NCBI RefSeq assembly: GCF_963678635.1
Contig: NC_087062.1
Coordinates: 89,069,845 to 89,133,844, forward strand
From: Symsagittifera roscoffensis
Taxonomy: Eukaryota; Xenacoelomorpha; Acoela; Convolutidae
Direction of reading: 5' to 3'
Length of the DNA stretch: 64,000 nucleotides
The notes below the pieces were generated by a model. It was not told the origin of the DNA. It worked only from the letters and a program-made list of their open reading frames with translations, and did not search any database. Below are positions 24,779-35,228 of the stretch, one piece after another (the first letter of the stretch is position 1; each line of letters opens with the position of its first letter). A program made the position numbers and the translations under genes.

Positions 24779-26584
24779 ATGAGCCGACAAATTGGATCCC
24801 TCCATCGCTCAAATTCCCACCCAGCCAACCTCCAAACTCAAATCCCAATTATACCACTTTTTGCTTTCCCGCCACCCGATTCTCCAGTTATTAATATACC
24901 ATCAAGCATGAATTCTGATACTAACTCAGATATTTCAGTTTTTCATACCATCTCACAATTTAACAACTCCGATGTAGAAACTCCCGATGAATTCGCAAAC
25001 TCCGAACCATCTCCCTCTACCCAAACCCAGACCAACTCTTCAGCTTTTTCAAAACCCCCTTTCGACCCATCCAAACCAGTCATCCACTCCCATCTCTTTC
25101 CATTCCTTCTTACCCTTCCCAAGTAACCCCAACTTATTCTCCATTTAATTCCCACAGATCGCATAATAACTCCCTTGATAATATTCAAATTTCCGAAGAA
25201 ATTGACAATTTTATTACACTACAACAACAATTCACACACCCCCACACTCTTACGATACATCCATTGTCATCAACGGTAACATCATCAAATCCACAAACAC
25301 CTACACCACTTTCCGATTACACTCTATCATTAGCTCAATCATCCACATCTACCGAAACACCCACCAGCACTAACCGAGCTTACCGCACTTTTAAACGAAA
25401 ATTCCCTAATCACCCGTTTACAACCAAACCCGGAACAGCCAAAGAATATATCAACCACCCAGAACACACAAACACAAAAAATTTCCTTCAAATAACCCTA
25501 CCCTCATTTCCACAATATACCTTAAATACCCCTACCACTACTAATGAAACACGTTTTAATGATGAGCACGTTTTAATGCCAACACTTCATTGGACAGCTT
25601 ACTACAATTATACTAACCCCCTTTATCTACTACTCACTGATACTAATGAAAATGTCGAGAGAAACAAAAATATACTATATAGACTCACCACATCATTAAC
25701 ACCTCGACAATTTACATACGTTGGATATAAAAAATTATTAACAACATTCACCGCACCCCGAGCAAACGATTACTCAATTGAATAATACGATCACAAAATC
25801 ATCCGTCCTAACCATGATCAATTTTTAGACGAAGACCGCTTGGCAAACCCGCAACTAACCGAAATTTTTTTTATTAAAACACCATACCTATTTCACTTAA
25901 TATTTTTGATAAAAAGCACGATCATATAATTTCAGAAACACTAGTTGACATACAAGCATATGAAAGCTTCTATGATAAATTTCAGTTATTTTCACTAACC
26001 TTTTACTTTCTTTCACCACAGGAACGCGATTTGCACTGTTCCCAAGATATAATGTTACGCACTAAACAAACGCACACTTACACATATTATCGTTTTATAC
26101 AAAACCATTTTGATTCACACACACCATCACGACAACCCTGCCATCTTTTTCAGTTTATTAATTCAAAGTACACGTCACCATTCTTTCTTAATTTTACATA
26201 TTGCATTAAAAATACTAACCTCACGGCATCCTCCGCAATTACGATCCAATTACCCAAATGTATCTATTTTGCCCCATCACGAAGACCTTCAATGATGAAG
26301 AATCAAGACCCTTCATTATCCCGCATGAGTTCATACAACCTATCGAAACACCCATACTAGAATTTATTCATAATACTAAATATAATCATAAAATTTACAA
26401 CTTAATTCAAAACACACCTCATGAATTCGCAGTAGGCACAGAAGAACTAAACACCATCAACGCACTTCACTTGCTTTGGCCACTGCTACAAACTAAACAT
26501 GTTATACGCATACTAGGCAAGTTACTAACAACATCAGACTTGATTCACGACATCTTCCCACAAGGCTTTTTCCCAGATGATTAA
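24779..26584 (+). pseudogene. Extra ORF block downstream of env, unknown function
   Basis: The ATG at 24779, just after the env-block stop, opens a 115-codon P/S/T/N-rich ORF (to 25126). Further open pieces follow at 25264-25785, ~25886-26360 and 26258-26584, separated by single frame changes or stops, giving roughly 600 codons of protein-like sequence. The N-terminal third is low-complexity and looks disordered. The C-terminal two thirds are compositionally normal, with regular hydrophobic spacing (HWTAYYNYTNPLYLLL, NALHLLWPLLQTKHVIRIL). No membrane anchor or known motif is visible. An ORF of this size after env is not part of standard gypsy elements. It could be an accessory or regulatory gene, as in complex retroviruses, or a captured host gene. 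Confidence 0.5.
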
Positions 26585-28160
26585 GCTAAATATGAATTGA
26601 AATAATTTTAACTAATAAATTCAAAAATATACTAACCATTTTCTATCAATGTTTAATTTATTCGTTTAGTCTTCATAGCACAATCATCTACAAAACAGAA
26701 AAAGACAAATAAAAATACAAACTTGTTAAATCGTGATAAAACTCCTAAATCTTTAGCACTAAATAATGTTAAAAAATTCATACTCAATGTAGTAATTTCA
26801 TTTATAAATTATTCCCCCAAGAAGCAGTAAAATTAAATACGATGAAAATTTATAATTTCAAACTTCCCCAAAAAAAGCAGTAAAATTCAATTTTTAAGTA
26901 ATAAATTCATAAAATAAGAAAGCAGTACTAATCTTTTCAATATTTTCATTCATTCGCACAAGAATTATATCCAAACTCACACAGCTCGTCCACGAAGAAT
27001 TGTTTAAATAATGATTTTTTGTTTCAAGTTTTCACTAATAACAACTCAAACTAGCAACAACAATTTTCAAACTTTCCTTTAACCCAGTTGGAATGTAATT
27101 ATATAATAACCAAACTAACCAATGCAGCTTCCTAAACACCACAAATCATAAAATAACAGCATGACTAAGAAAAGAAAACCAACGGTACCCAAATCGGATT
27201 AACCCAGCTTAAAATTGGATAATTTATTCTTGTAAAGTCTAAGAAAGAAATCATAAAACACAAAAAAGTCGTAAGACAAACCCAAACCAAAAACAATTTG
27301 ATTTTTGAAAAAAGGACACAACAAAAGTAACATAAGAAAGACCAGAAAAAACCAACATAAAATGTTATCACATAACAGGACCCTTCAAAGAAACAGCATG
27401 AAATCATACTCCCACTCCTGGCCTAACCCACCAGAGAAGGACGTGCTGAGCATGCTTATAGCCGGCCTAACCCACCACGCTACACCCACACTTCAATTTT
27501 TAATAAGAGGTACTAAAGGGTGAGTAACTCTTCAAAAGAACTGAACTAAAATAAAACGCTTTTGTGAAAACAACTATCTAAGATCACGACTAAAAACTAA
27601 ATTAACAAAAATTTATAAAATGTAAATCATAATATGCAGTATATAGATCATACACAACAACAAAGACGAACATCCAAAGACTAGACGATCCCATCACACT
27701 CAAACAAAAGAATGGCTAAACACAACCGACATGCCGTCCACAATCACGACTCAAAGGATTTAGAGTACGACTTGTCTTCGCAGAAAAGGACTTCATTGAA
27801 CTAGACCAATGACCACCCCGATGTTCAAGTATACGTACAGATCCGAGATTACAAGGCATCCCTTCCAAACACGATCTTCACGCCATTCCCAGACCAGGCT
27901 GCACACAAAACAGTTCTCTAACAATACAGAAAAACCTGACATAGCAAACCATTTTGAAATCGGATTGATTTCATTGGGGATCACAGTCGTTGTCGAATGA
28001 CAAGATAATAACTTCATATCCATCATTCCAGCGTCCTGGAACGTTCTTCGTCAAGAGGAACTGGATAAGAAAATGATGTTCGCCAAATACCAACGTTCAT
28101 CATCCATCCTTCAATTACAGAAAGAAAGATAAATCTAAAAACTCTGTAAACCCCGGATAA
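26585..28160 (+). other. Retroelement 3' non-coding region
   Basis: About 1.6 kb before the 3' LTR. It holds AGCAGTAAAATT repeated near 26822 and 26876, and GGCCTAACCCACCA twice (near 27419 and 27462) in an otherwise C-poor region. I see no clean polypurine tract at the LTR edge; the nearest purine-rich run is AGAAAGAAAGATAAA near 28120. The short plus ORFs here are unsupported. Confidence 0.5.
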
Positions 28161-28543
28161 ATTATTGGATAAATTGGATATTTTATCACTATAAAATATT
28201 TAATATTAACCAATCATATTCCATCTAACTAACAATCCACTTATTTGTAAGTGCTGAAATTACTTGTAATTTCAGCACCAGAGAGATTTGAATTTAACTT
28301 AGAAATTACTTGCCTCTCCAAGAGAACTTCAGCCGCCGCAAAAAGCCGGTATACTCTAGATCTATTGAGCCTAGCAGAGACTAGTTAAACACCCTGAGAC
28401 TAGTAGATATAAGAGTAAGATTAGGATCGGTATTAGACTAAGAAGTTGCACGAATCTATCCGGCCGAAAATGAGATAGCGTGACGAGCAGACGGTGTACC
28501 CTATCCGAAATTACTCTATGAGTTATACCTCGAACCTAACTCA
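28161..28543 (+). repeat. 3' LTR
   Basis: Matches the 5' LTR from ATTATTGG to CCTAACTCA with about a dozen substitutions and small indels, including ACATTAAACA against ATATTAACCA near the start. It carries the same 13-bp hairpin at about 28250-28277. Confidence 0.88.
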
Positions 28544-28548
28544 ATTTT
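28544..28548. repeat. 3' target-site duplication ATTTT
   Basis: Same five bases as 9765-9769, directly after the 3' LTR. Confidence 0.75.
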
Positions 28549-28677
28549 CCGAGCGCTCCGCGAACACTATGAAAATGCTATCATGGCAAAAAAAATGCGC
28601 CGTAGGCACAGTTTTGAAAAAAAAACATGCTGGTGGAAATCTTTACAAGAAGAATGCATAGACATTGGCAAGACTTT
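28549..28677 (+). pseudogene. 3' half of the split exon, ending in a GTAAGT donor
   Basis: Continues in phase from 9769 and reads RALREHYENAIMAKKMRRR, then HSFEKKTCWWKSLQEECIDI, without a stop, to a consensus splice donor GTAAGT at 28678. The joined exon is about 170 bp. The protein is basic with a WW pair, and I do not recognise it. A possible next exon starts after TTTTTATTTCAG at 28790. The gene may be the same locus as the decayed coding region at 29.1-31.7 kb, but that is inference. Confidence 0.55.
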
Positions 28678-29099
28678 GTAAGTGTTCTATACGACATTTT
28701 TTAAGAAAACGAAAACTACCGCAGATCTGATTCCTGAAATAGGACGTCAAATGATTAGCAGTGCCTAGCGAAACCTAATTTTTATTTCAGTTTCTTAAAG
28801 TCAATTACTGGGCAATTACGTGATAAATAGGTCAAAGTTATCATAGAAAACAAAGATTAACAGCTGAAGAAAAATATACCTAAGATTTCTCTCTCATTTA
28901 ATCAGCTTTCCAAGAATGTATCAGCAGCTCATTCAAAAACTTACAGGTTTTGATTCTGTTTTTGTTAACATGATATGAGCGCGCAGATGTGAATCAAATC
29001 GTCAGTGGTTTTATTAAAAATTCAATAGTGTAAGTTCAGTTTTTGTTTTGTTTTGTTCATTTTACTAATTTTCCGCAAATCTTGTTTCGCTTTTTGCCT
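28678..29099 (+). other. Probable intron / spacer
   Basis: Begins with the donor GTAAGT. It contains one good acceptor (TTTTTATTTCAG at 28779-28790) and nothing else recognisable. Confidence 0.35.
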
Positions 29100-31660
29100 C
29101 TTAGACTGAATGTATATCTTGTAAGATCGTCCTCCAGAAAATAAAGCTTTGACACGACCGAGGATTACATCTTGGACGGTGTCTGCACATTTGGCCATAA
29201 CCCTCATAGGAACGGAATTGCTAGTGAAATTGATAGGGTGCCTGGTGGGGATAATGAAAACAAAATATGAAGCTGTTGATGGGTCCAAATCAAAAGAACA
29301 AAAGTTGGAGTTAAAAGAAGCCCTATGTATCAGGTTTCGAAAGACGGTTCCGCATTTGCCTGGGCAAAATTGAAAGATGATATTGCCTGTAAGATTTGTG
29401 ATAGAAAGAGTTTCGACTGCCGTAAGGGAGAACAGTGTATGAAAGCCATCAGTCAAGGAGAGTTGAAATGTGGACAAATCTTGAAGAGAGTCTTGTTGGA
29501 CTCTATCAGGGTATATCGTTGAAATTAACCACCAAAAAGATGAATAACATTAGAAGCTACCGGAAGTTAGAAGAATCACGAAAATGTTCAAATCTATTTT
29601 TACAATCCATTCGTTGACGAGAAGGCCAGGAATGCTTGTTTGGATTTCGAACTAGCTTTGATCCTCACTTCTTGAGAGACTGCAAGAACTGAAAATATTG
29701 ACCTCTGATCAATTGCGGCCGGGCCTTATTCTAGAGGAGCGAGTGCTTGAACCCTCGGTTTTACGATTGAATGGAATCGTGAGCTTCGAATTTGGTTCAT
29801 GGCCCACTGACACCAGCTTGGTGCCCATTTGGGAACTCATGGAATCAACCTGTTGCCCAAATTCGAAAGCTTAACCTCTGAAATTGCGCATCAGCTGTGC
29901 AGCGATTGGGCTGCGATTTCACAATTTGGCTGTGATATATCACTTATTGATCTTGACAGTTTCAGAGCAGAAAGAAAATGAACCTAGGGAACTCTCCGAG
30001 GGTTATTACCCTTCTGATGGGATAAAGAAAGGCTTTTGCCTAGCCGCCAGTTGTGGACTGAAAAGGTACAGGCGTGAAACAGGCCATTCTTTCTACTACG
30101 TCTACTAGCGAAATTGCAGGAAAAAATGGCATGGCAAACAAAGCTGAAATGGAACTTGTATGACCTAAGTAAACTTGATGACCACAACGGAATTTTTTTC
30201 ATTATGGTTAGCTCAGTTGAGTCATTGGAATGCTTGGAGGAATCGCCTGAGCTTTTGACATCCCCAAGCGTGAGTAAATCCTGGAGCGTCACAGATGGAA
30301 CTGAGGTTTGCAGGTTGGCCCATGAAATTGACCTTTGCTTAAAGTATAATGAAAAGCCTCATAGGCCTTCTGGTTCAAAATACATGGTGGGATCCATTTC
30401 GGCACCAAATTGCAACATCAAATACCCCACAGACATGGTGGTACTAGATTTGAGTACCCAGCAAAAGTTGATCGGTCAACTCTTCGTGGTACCTTAATGT
30501 AAGCAATTGACCAAAAGTTCAGAAAGGTGGTATCAATTGTTGGAATGAGTTTTTGGATCGTCTCTGAGAGATCTAAGGCTGAACTGAAAGACGTAGTGGG
30601 AGAGAACTTCATACATTTTTTGAGGGGATTATAAGCAATCTTGAGAGACAGAAAGCAAGTAAAAATTTACCTGCTGATTTTCACACTACTGATGAAAAAG
30701 ATAATGGCATCAGATGATAATGGGATTTGAACCTTTGCTGGAAGCTTCCGGGTACAGAACATGAAAAAACCTACAACTACTCACGGGTATTATCTTTGTC
30801 ACTCCCTGGCACAGATCTTATGGTGCACAAAACGAGAAAACTTGATCCTTGTGTGTGACACAGGAGAATTGTTCTCCATGAAGTTTCCAAATCAGTCCCA
30901 GTCTCTATCCATAGTGGTAGTCAGTGCCATGTTGGCAGTGAGATGAATGGAAGCTCACGACTGTACAAGCAACCAGGAAGTGACAAAACCCAGTCCAAAA
31001 CAGTTGAGCAGCCTGGATCCTACGAGTAACCTGGATTTGTTCGAAACGAATTATTAGGTATTGAGAAGCCCGGCAGCAAATGAAAAGATGGGGCGAGACA
31101 AAGAGTGATGCTTTAGTTTTGTACGGCAAGGACTATAAGGATGTATGAACGCGTGAAGCGTCATATGTCCAGAAATTCCGAAATCTATAAATCTTTCCGG
31201 CGTGATATACGACCGGGTCCCTTCAAGAGAGTCTTCTAGACTCAAAGAAGTGCTGTGACATCCGCTTTAATTTGAGGAGCTGAAACGCCACGTATTACTG
31301 AAGATGAGAAAAATAGGGCCTTACGAGAAGGCCTGGAGCGAAGCGTAAGCCTGTGCTTACATAACAGTTTCTGGTCGAACCGGAAGTAGAAAATAAATTT
31401 GAACATTATTCCGTGCTGCAAAGAAATAGTGGCGGAACAAAGAAAGATGAAAGGAGTACTTGAAGACAGTCAAGGGTTGTAAAAGAGAGACGATGTAGCT
31501 GAAGAACCCATGGTAAAATGAAGGAAGAAAGTAGAAGAACACAGAACTTGTAGGGGAAACAAAAATTTGATGTGTATTTTTATCTTTAAACTAGTGAAAC
31601 AAGCTAATTAGTCCTAGATAATAATTTTTTTTCTGGAAGTAAATAAAACTTGTTATTGTA
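29100..31660 (+). pseudogene. Unidentified decayed gene with poly(A) signal
   Basis: Plus-strand open pieces follow one another in shifting frames. One at 29325-29522 has regularly spaced cysteines (ACKICDRKSFDCRKGEQC). Another at 29870-29980 reads SEIAHQLCSDWAAISQFGCD. The longest is 30114-30497 (127 codons, VSSVESLECLEESPELL to STQQKLIGQLFVVP), followed by shorter pieces to about 31530. GTAAATAAAACTTG near 31640 offers an AATAAA polyadenylation signal just before the inverted repeat at 31681. The composition looks coding but several stops intervene, so this is either a pseudogene or an exon series I cannot resolve. No family is recognised. A competing 151-codon minus-strand ORF (29477-29022) overlaps and is less likely. 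Confidence 0.4.
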
Positions 31661-31680
31661 TATATTGTTATTGGAATACT

Positions 31681-32661
31681 GTATGTTGCATCGTCCCACC
31701 AGCTGCTTTTACGCTTTTTAAAAGCCACGTCACGAAATATGATGCTAAATTTATGCAATACTTTTATCTTACTTGTGCTGCTACGAGATTACACATGTGA
31801 TACCTTTGTAACACTTTTTACAGAGTTAGCTGCTTTTGATTCTGATTTTGTTTTCGCTTCTTCTTTTCTCGGTAATTTGGACGCTGCTTAAATTCCTAAA
31901 CCTCTCTTTGTTTTGTTGCTGGGTGTACTAGTTTGATCCTCTGCAGATGTCGATGTAGCAAGTTTTTCTACAATATCTAATTCCTCCGATGGGATACTGA
32001 ATTGATCGGAAATGACTAGTCTTTCTACGGCCGAGAGAGACGCAGCAACATCGAGGACGATCATTTCCGATCAGTTCAGTACCCCATCGGAGGAATTGGA
32101 TTTTGTAGAAAAACTTGCTACACCGACATCTGCAGAGAATCACACTAGTACACCCAGCAACAAAACAAAGAGAAGTTTAGGAAGTTAAGCAGCGTCCAAA
32201 TTACCGAAAAAAGAAGAAGCGAAAACAAAATCAGAATCAAAAGCAGCTAACTCTGTAAAAAATGTTACTACGGCGTCACATAACGGAACTGAAAGTAATC
32301 AATGGTTATTTTTTAGAAAACCAAGTGAACGGTCAGCGCTTACATGTCCTCTTCATTGGCAGCAAGGAAGCGTTCTCTGGTGAGTTAATGATAATACTAA
32401 TATGTCTAAGAAAACTTCCCTGCGAAATTTTAAAAGTATATGTTTTTTTAAAACATAATTAGGAGTGAAATAGTTCCAATTAGAACAGATGGCAATTGCA
32501 CTCAAACAAAAACAAATTCTGAAGCACTAAAAGGCGGGAAACTACTGTGTAATCCCGTAGCAGCACAAGTAGGATTAAAGTATTGCATGAATTTGACATC
32601 ATATTTCGTGACGTGGCTTTTAAAAAGCGTAAAAAGCAGCTGTTGGGACGATGCAACATAC
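31681..32661. repeat. Large imperfect inverted repeat (~1 kb)
   Basis: The left arm 31681-32015 and right arm 32061-32661 are inverted copies around a 45-bp spacer. Outer landmarks are TATGTTGCATCGTCCCA at 31683 and its complement near 32645; inner ones are GATCGGAAATGA at 32004 and TCATTTCCGATC at 32061. The right arm has about 275 extra bases (32272-32546) that are missing from the left. The right arm is the coding copy of the pseudogene starting at 32012. Confidence 0.88.
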
Positions 32662-33290
32662 CTGTTTGATTACTCTAAACTGATTCGTATTTTCTACCCT
32701 GTCTTTGAATCAGATTGAAAGAAACAGTGGGATACAAAAAAGGTTAAAAAAAACAGGTTTTAGAAAGGAGGGTATAATTATACCTCGGGAGAAATTAGAA
32801 ATTATCTTAGCATCAACGACTTCGAATACTTGAAGTTTATCGAAAGTTTCATGAGAAAAAGGTACAAAAGAGTGGTAAAACTTGTATATCCGGCGGAGTG
32901 GATTTCACCTAGTAACCGAAAGATTACGGGTCAGTTCTAATCAATGGTGAAGTAACCATTGGCACTTTGTATGCAAAAATAAGAATTGCAAATACAGCTA
33001 GTTTTTTGGTTTTTCAGGACCCAACAGGAATGCCACAAGTGAAAAATGGGGGGAACAGTAATTTCAAACTTGACTTGGTAACGTATATGCAGGATATTGA
33101 AACAACTGATAACCAGTATTTTCTTTATACAAAGTTTTCAAACACAAGTAGTGCTTTGCTGTTGTCGTCAAAAAATAGGAATTAATTAATTATCAGGACA
33201 AAATTTCTGGGAAAAAAGATTTTTTGGCTGTTGACAATTTAAGGATTGAACCATATTGCAGGGATTAGTTTTAAAAAAATTAATCGTCGC
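32012..33290 (+). pseudogene. Unidentified intron-containing pseudogene
   Basis: The ATG at 32012 (MTSLSTAERDAATSRTIISD) lies in the palindrome centre. The same frame runs on past TAA 32186 through a K/E/S-rich stretch (KLPKKEEAKTKSESK) to a donor GTGAGT at 32380. An 83-bp intron ends in AATTAG at 32462, and the splice keeps phase. Exon 2 reads NLTSYFVTWLLKSVKSSCWD, DDATYLFDYSKLIRIFYPVF, then a TGA at 32719 and a TAG near 32759, then ISINDFEYLKF-like (here LSINDFEYLKFIESFMRKRY) and YPAEWISPSNRKIT. After another frame change it reads LYAKIRIANTASFLVFQDP up to 33185. The protein is not recognised. The spliced structure says host gene or intron-bearing element rather than retrocopy. Confidence 0.5.
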
Positions 33291-33839
33291 TAGGTTTTTT
33301 CACTTTAAAAAAAATCAGCTTACTTTTTCAGAAAAATGTAATAGATTAACAGCTAAACATGTGATAGAAAAGGAATGAGATACGTTTTCACCTGGGAGTT
33401 TCACGTGTAATAAACGAAAATATACTAGGTGTTCTGGATAAGCAGAATTATGATAAACATGATTTTATTTGGCATTTAGCAAAATAAACCAGGAGTAGAG
33501 AAAGTCTTAATAGAGAAAAGAATTCCCTCAGGTTTGTCACTTTAAAAAAGGGAGTTTTATTGTATAATACATCATTGTGCAAAATTTTGCAAACAAATCT
33601 TTTTGAACAGAAGAGTTACTGGTTGAGGTCACAATAGTTAGAGAACCGCGCCTAAGAATTATGGACCTAATTAGTAGAGTAATTTATCGTAACTATACTC
33701 TCACGAGCTGCAATCGAGTCTATGGTTTGAATTAGGTAATGGATCATGAGTATCTTATGCAGCACAACTGAAGGTGAGTCCCATGCCCGATAGAAGTAGA
33801 GCAATCAGCAAAAAATATGCAATTTATAGCTCATATGAT

Positions 33840-34160
33840 TCAGCCTTTGAAGGTATTTTTATGGATAAAGGTTTTAGAGACATCCAGTTATCACAACTAA
33901 TGAAACACAGTAAGAAGACAATAATATGAAGAGGAGATTTTCTGGGACAAAACGGGAAAAAATCTCACGATCAATTGAATAATTTTGAATTAAAATTTTC
34001 ACCATACATAGGGTACTATTTTCCTTGGTTTGCAGAAATGGAAACACAAACACTCCGCTTCTGTGGAATAGCTAATAGTTTATCTTATTTATTAATTTTA
34101 AGGATTGTTTTTGGGTGTGTTTCTCTCTGCAGCTTTGATGAAGGACGTGACAATTAAAAA
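33840..34160 (+). pseudogene. Short coding-like remnant in copy 1
   Basis: Several in-frame residues suggest old coding sequence: LNNFELKFSPYIGYYFPWFA, then TQTLRFCGIANSLSYLLI, open from 33975 to 34157. Copy 2 carries the same DNA at about 37564 but a stop appears at TTATTTATAAATT (37675-37687). No family is recognised. Confidence 0.3.
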
Positions 34161-34547
34161 AATGTTATTTCAGACGTTAAAACCATAAAGGGAGTACAAT
34201 TATTATAGCCATTTAAGGAAAATTACCAAAAGTAGAAATGTGCAGATGAAAGCGAAAAATTGTATGGCAAGGGAAACAAACGTGCAATGCATGGGGACAT
34301 CAGGAATATGCAATTAAAAATAAAAGGTACGCCACGTAAGCTTGGAAGATGTGGACGAATCAACATAAGATCCGTATGAATGTTATTAAGGCACAAGAAA
34401 AGGAATGACAAGACAGTGTTATCTGTGGTATTAGAAAAAAAAATCTTACAAAGACAGTGTAGTCTGTTGCATGAGGAACTCGAGGAACTCGGGGACTTCG
34501 TGTAATTTTTGTCTGAACCACTAACTCATTATGCCTCATTGGAATAA

Positions 34548-34754
34548 ATGCAACCATCGAATGTGATGAGTCAAACACCTATCTCTTTCGATGAATTGCA
34601 AAATCTTAATGAACAAATAAAGGATGCCGAAAAAGACCTCGATAACAGCAAGAAGCCAGCAGTAACGAGTGTCTTATTCCGGGAACAATTGAAAAGGTCT
34701 ACAGATGAGATCGGTAAGTTGCGTGATAAATTCCATGGACGAGGAAATGCTTGA
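34548..34754 (+). CDS. Small coiled-coil ORF, intact in copy 1 only
   Basis: 68 codons from the ATG at 34548: SFDELQNLNEQIKDAEKDLD, then FREQLKRSTDEIGKLRDKFH. The charge and leucine spacing suggest a coiled coil. In copy 2 (start 38137) the string GATAACACGATAAC replaces GATAAC, an 8-bp tandem doubling that shifts the frame after DLD. No known family, and it may be the remnant of a longer gene. The stop sits at the left arm of the fold-back palindrome. Confidence 0.3.
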   Translation: MQPSNVMSQTPISFDELQNLNEQIKDAEKDLDNSKKPAVTSVLFREQLKRSTDEIGKLRDKFHGRGNA

Positions 34755-34895
34755 ATGTTTCTAAAATTCAAATAAAACCTCTCGAAAGAGGGAGCAACTT
34801 TTTTCTGATGGAGTTATTCTCCATCAGAAAGGAGTTGCTCCTTCTTTCGAGAGGTTTTATTTGAATTTTAGAAACATTCAAGCATTTCCTTGTCC
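34737..34895. repeat. Fold-back palindrome present in only one duplicate
   Basis: Arms of about 77 bp run from GGACGAGGAAATGCTTG to its complement CAAGCATTTCCTTGTCC around a TTATT centre at 34814-34818. Copy 2 has only the left arm (38334-38409) and then goes straight on to AAGAAAAAAATGAG. So copy 1 gained an inverted copy of its own left arm. Confidence 0.9.
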
Positions 34896-35003
34896 AAGAG
34901 AAAAAAATGAGAACCAGTGAGAAAAAAAGTTTGAAGGTGAGAGCTTAGCAAAGGGCTTGCTTTAGAAGTGGTTGCGCTTGAATAATGCTCAGAGCTTATT
35001 TCG

Positions 35004-35228
35004 ATGCCTCCAATTTTATTCAACAGCTTGTTGTTACCTTATTTAGCCCCAGCCGAAACGGTAGCAAGGCATTTTAGAAGCCGTTACTTACTTTGCCGTC
35101 CAGATAAGAGAGGAAAAGAAGTGTACTCCAAGCTGCTTGTGGAAGCGAAAAACATACTTGGAGCTGGAAAAGCGAGAAACATTAACAACAAAATAGCTTT
35201 CTTTCTGCAAAAGCGGGCAATTCGTTAA
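35004..35228 (+). CDS. Small basic ORF conserved in both duplicates (copy 1)
   Basis: 74 codons, MPPILFNSLLLPYLAPAETV then FRSRYLLCRPDKRGKEVYSK and KNILGAGKARNINNKIAFFL. Copy 2 (38524-38748) differs at two residues (L to M, A to V), so it is intact in both, although nucleotide differences accumulate around it. A hydrophobic N-terminus is followed by a basic body. The function is unknown; its end is also seen, degraded, in the third relic near 45690. Confidence 0.35.
   Translation: MPPILFNSLLLPYLAPAETVARHFRSRYLLCRPDKRGKEVYSKLLVEAKNILGAGKARNINNKIAFFLQKRAIR

Larger units (their letters stand above)
9770..28543 (+). mobile_element. 18.8-kb Ty3/gypsy-type LTR retroelement with env-like and extra ORFs
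   Basis: Two LTRs (381 and 383 bp) with about a dozen differences flank 18.0 kb. In order: primer-binding site, 1.25-kb leader, small ORF (11404-11836), Gag block (11844-15299), Pro-Pol (15260-19994) in the order protease, RT, RNase H, integrase with GPY/F module, an envelope-like block (20831-24774), another ORF block (24779-26584) and a 1.6-kb 3' region. Integrase downstream of RNase H places it in Ty3/gypsy. Typical gypsy elements are 5-9 kb, so this is unusually large. Every block has stops or frame breaks, so the copy is inactive. It interrupts an exon. LTR divergence says it is not a recent insertion. Confidence 0.92.

Noticed and set aside
29022-29477. 151-codon minus-strand ORF
   Set aside because: Overlaps plus-strand pieces with cysteine spacing and matching direction to the following decayed gene. 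No signal peptide or motif. Kept only as an alternative.
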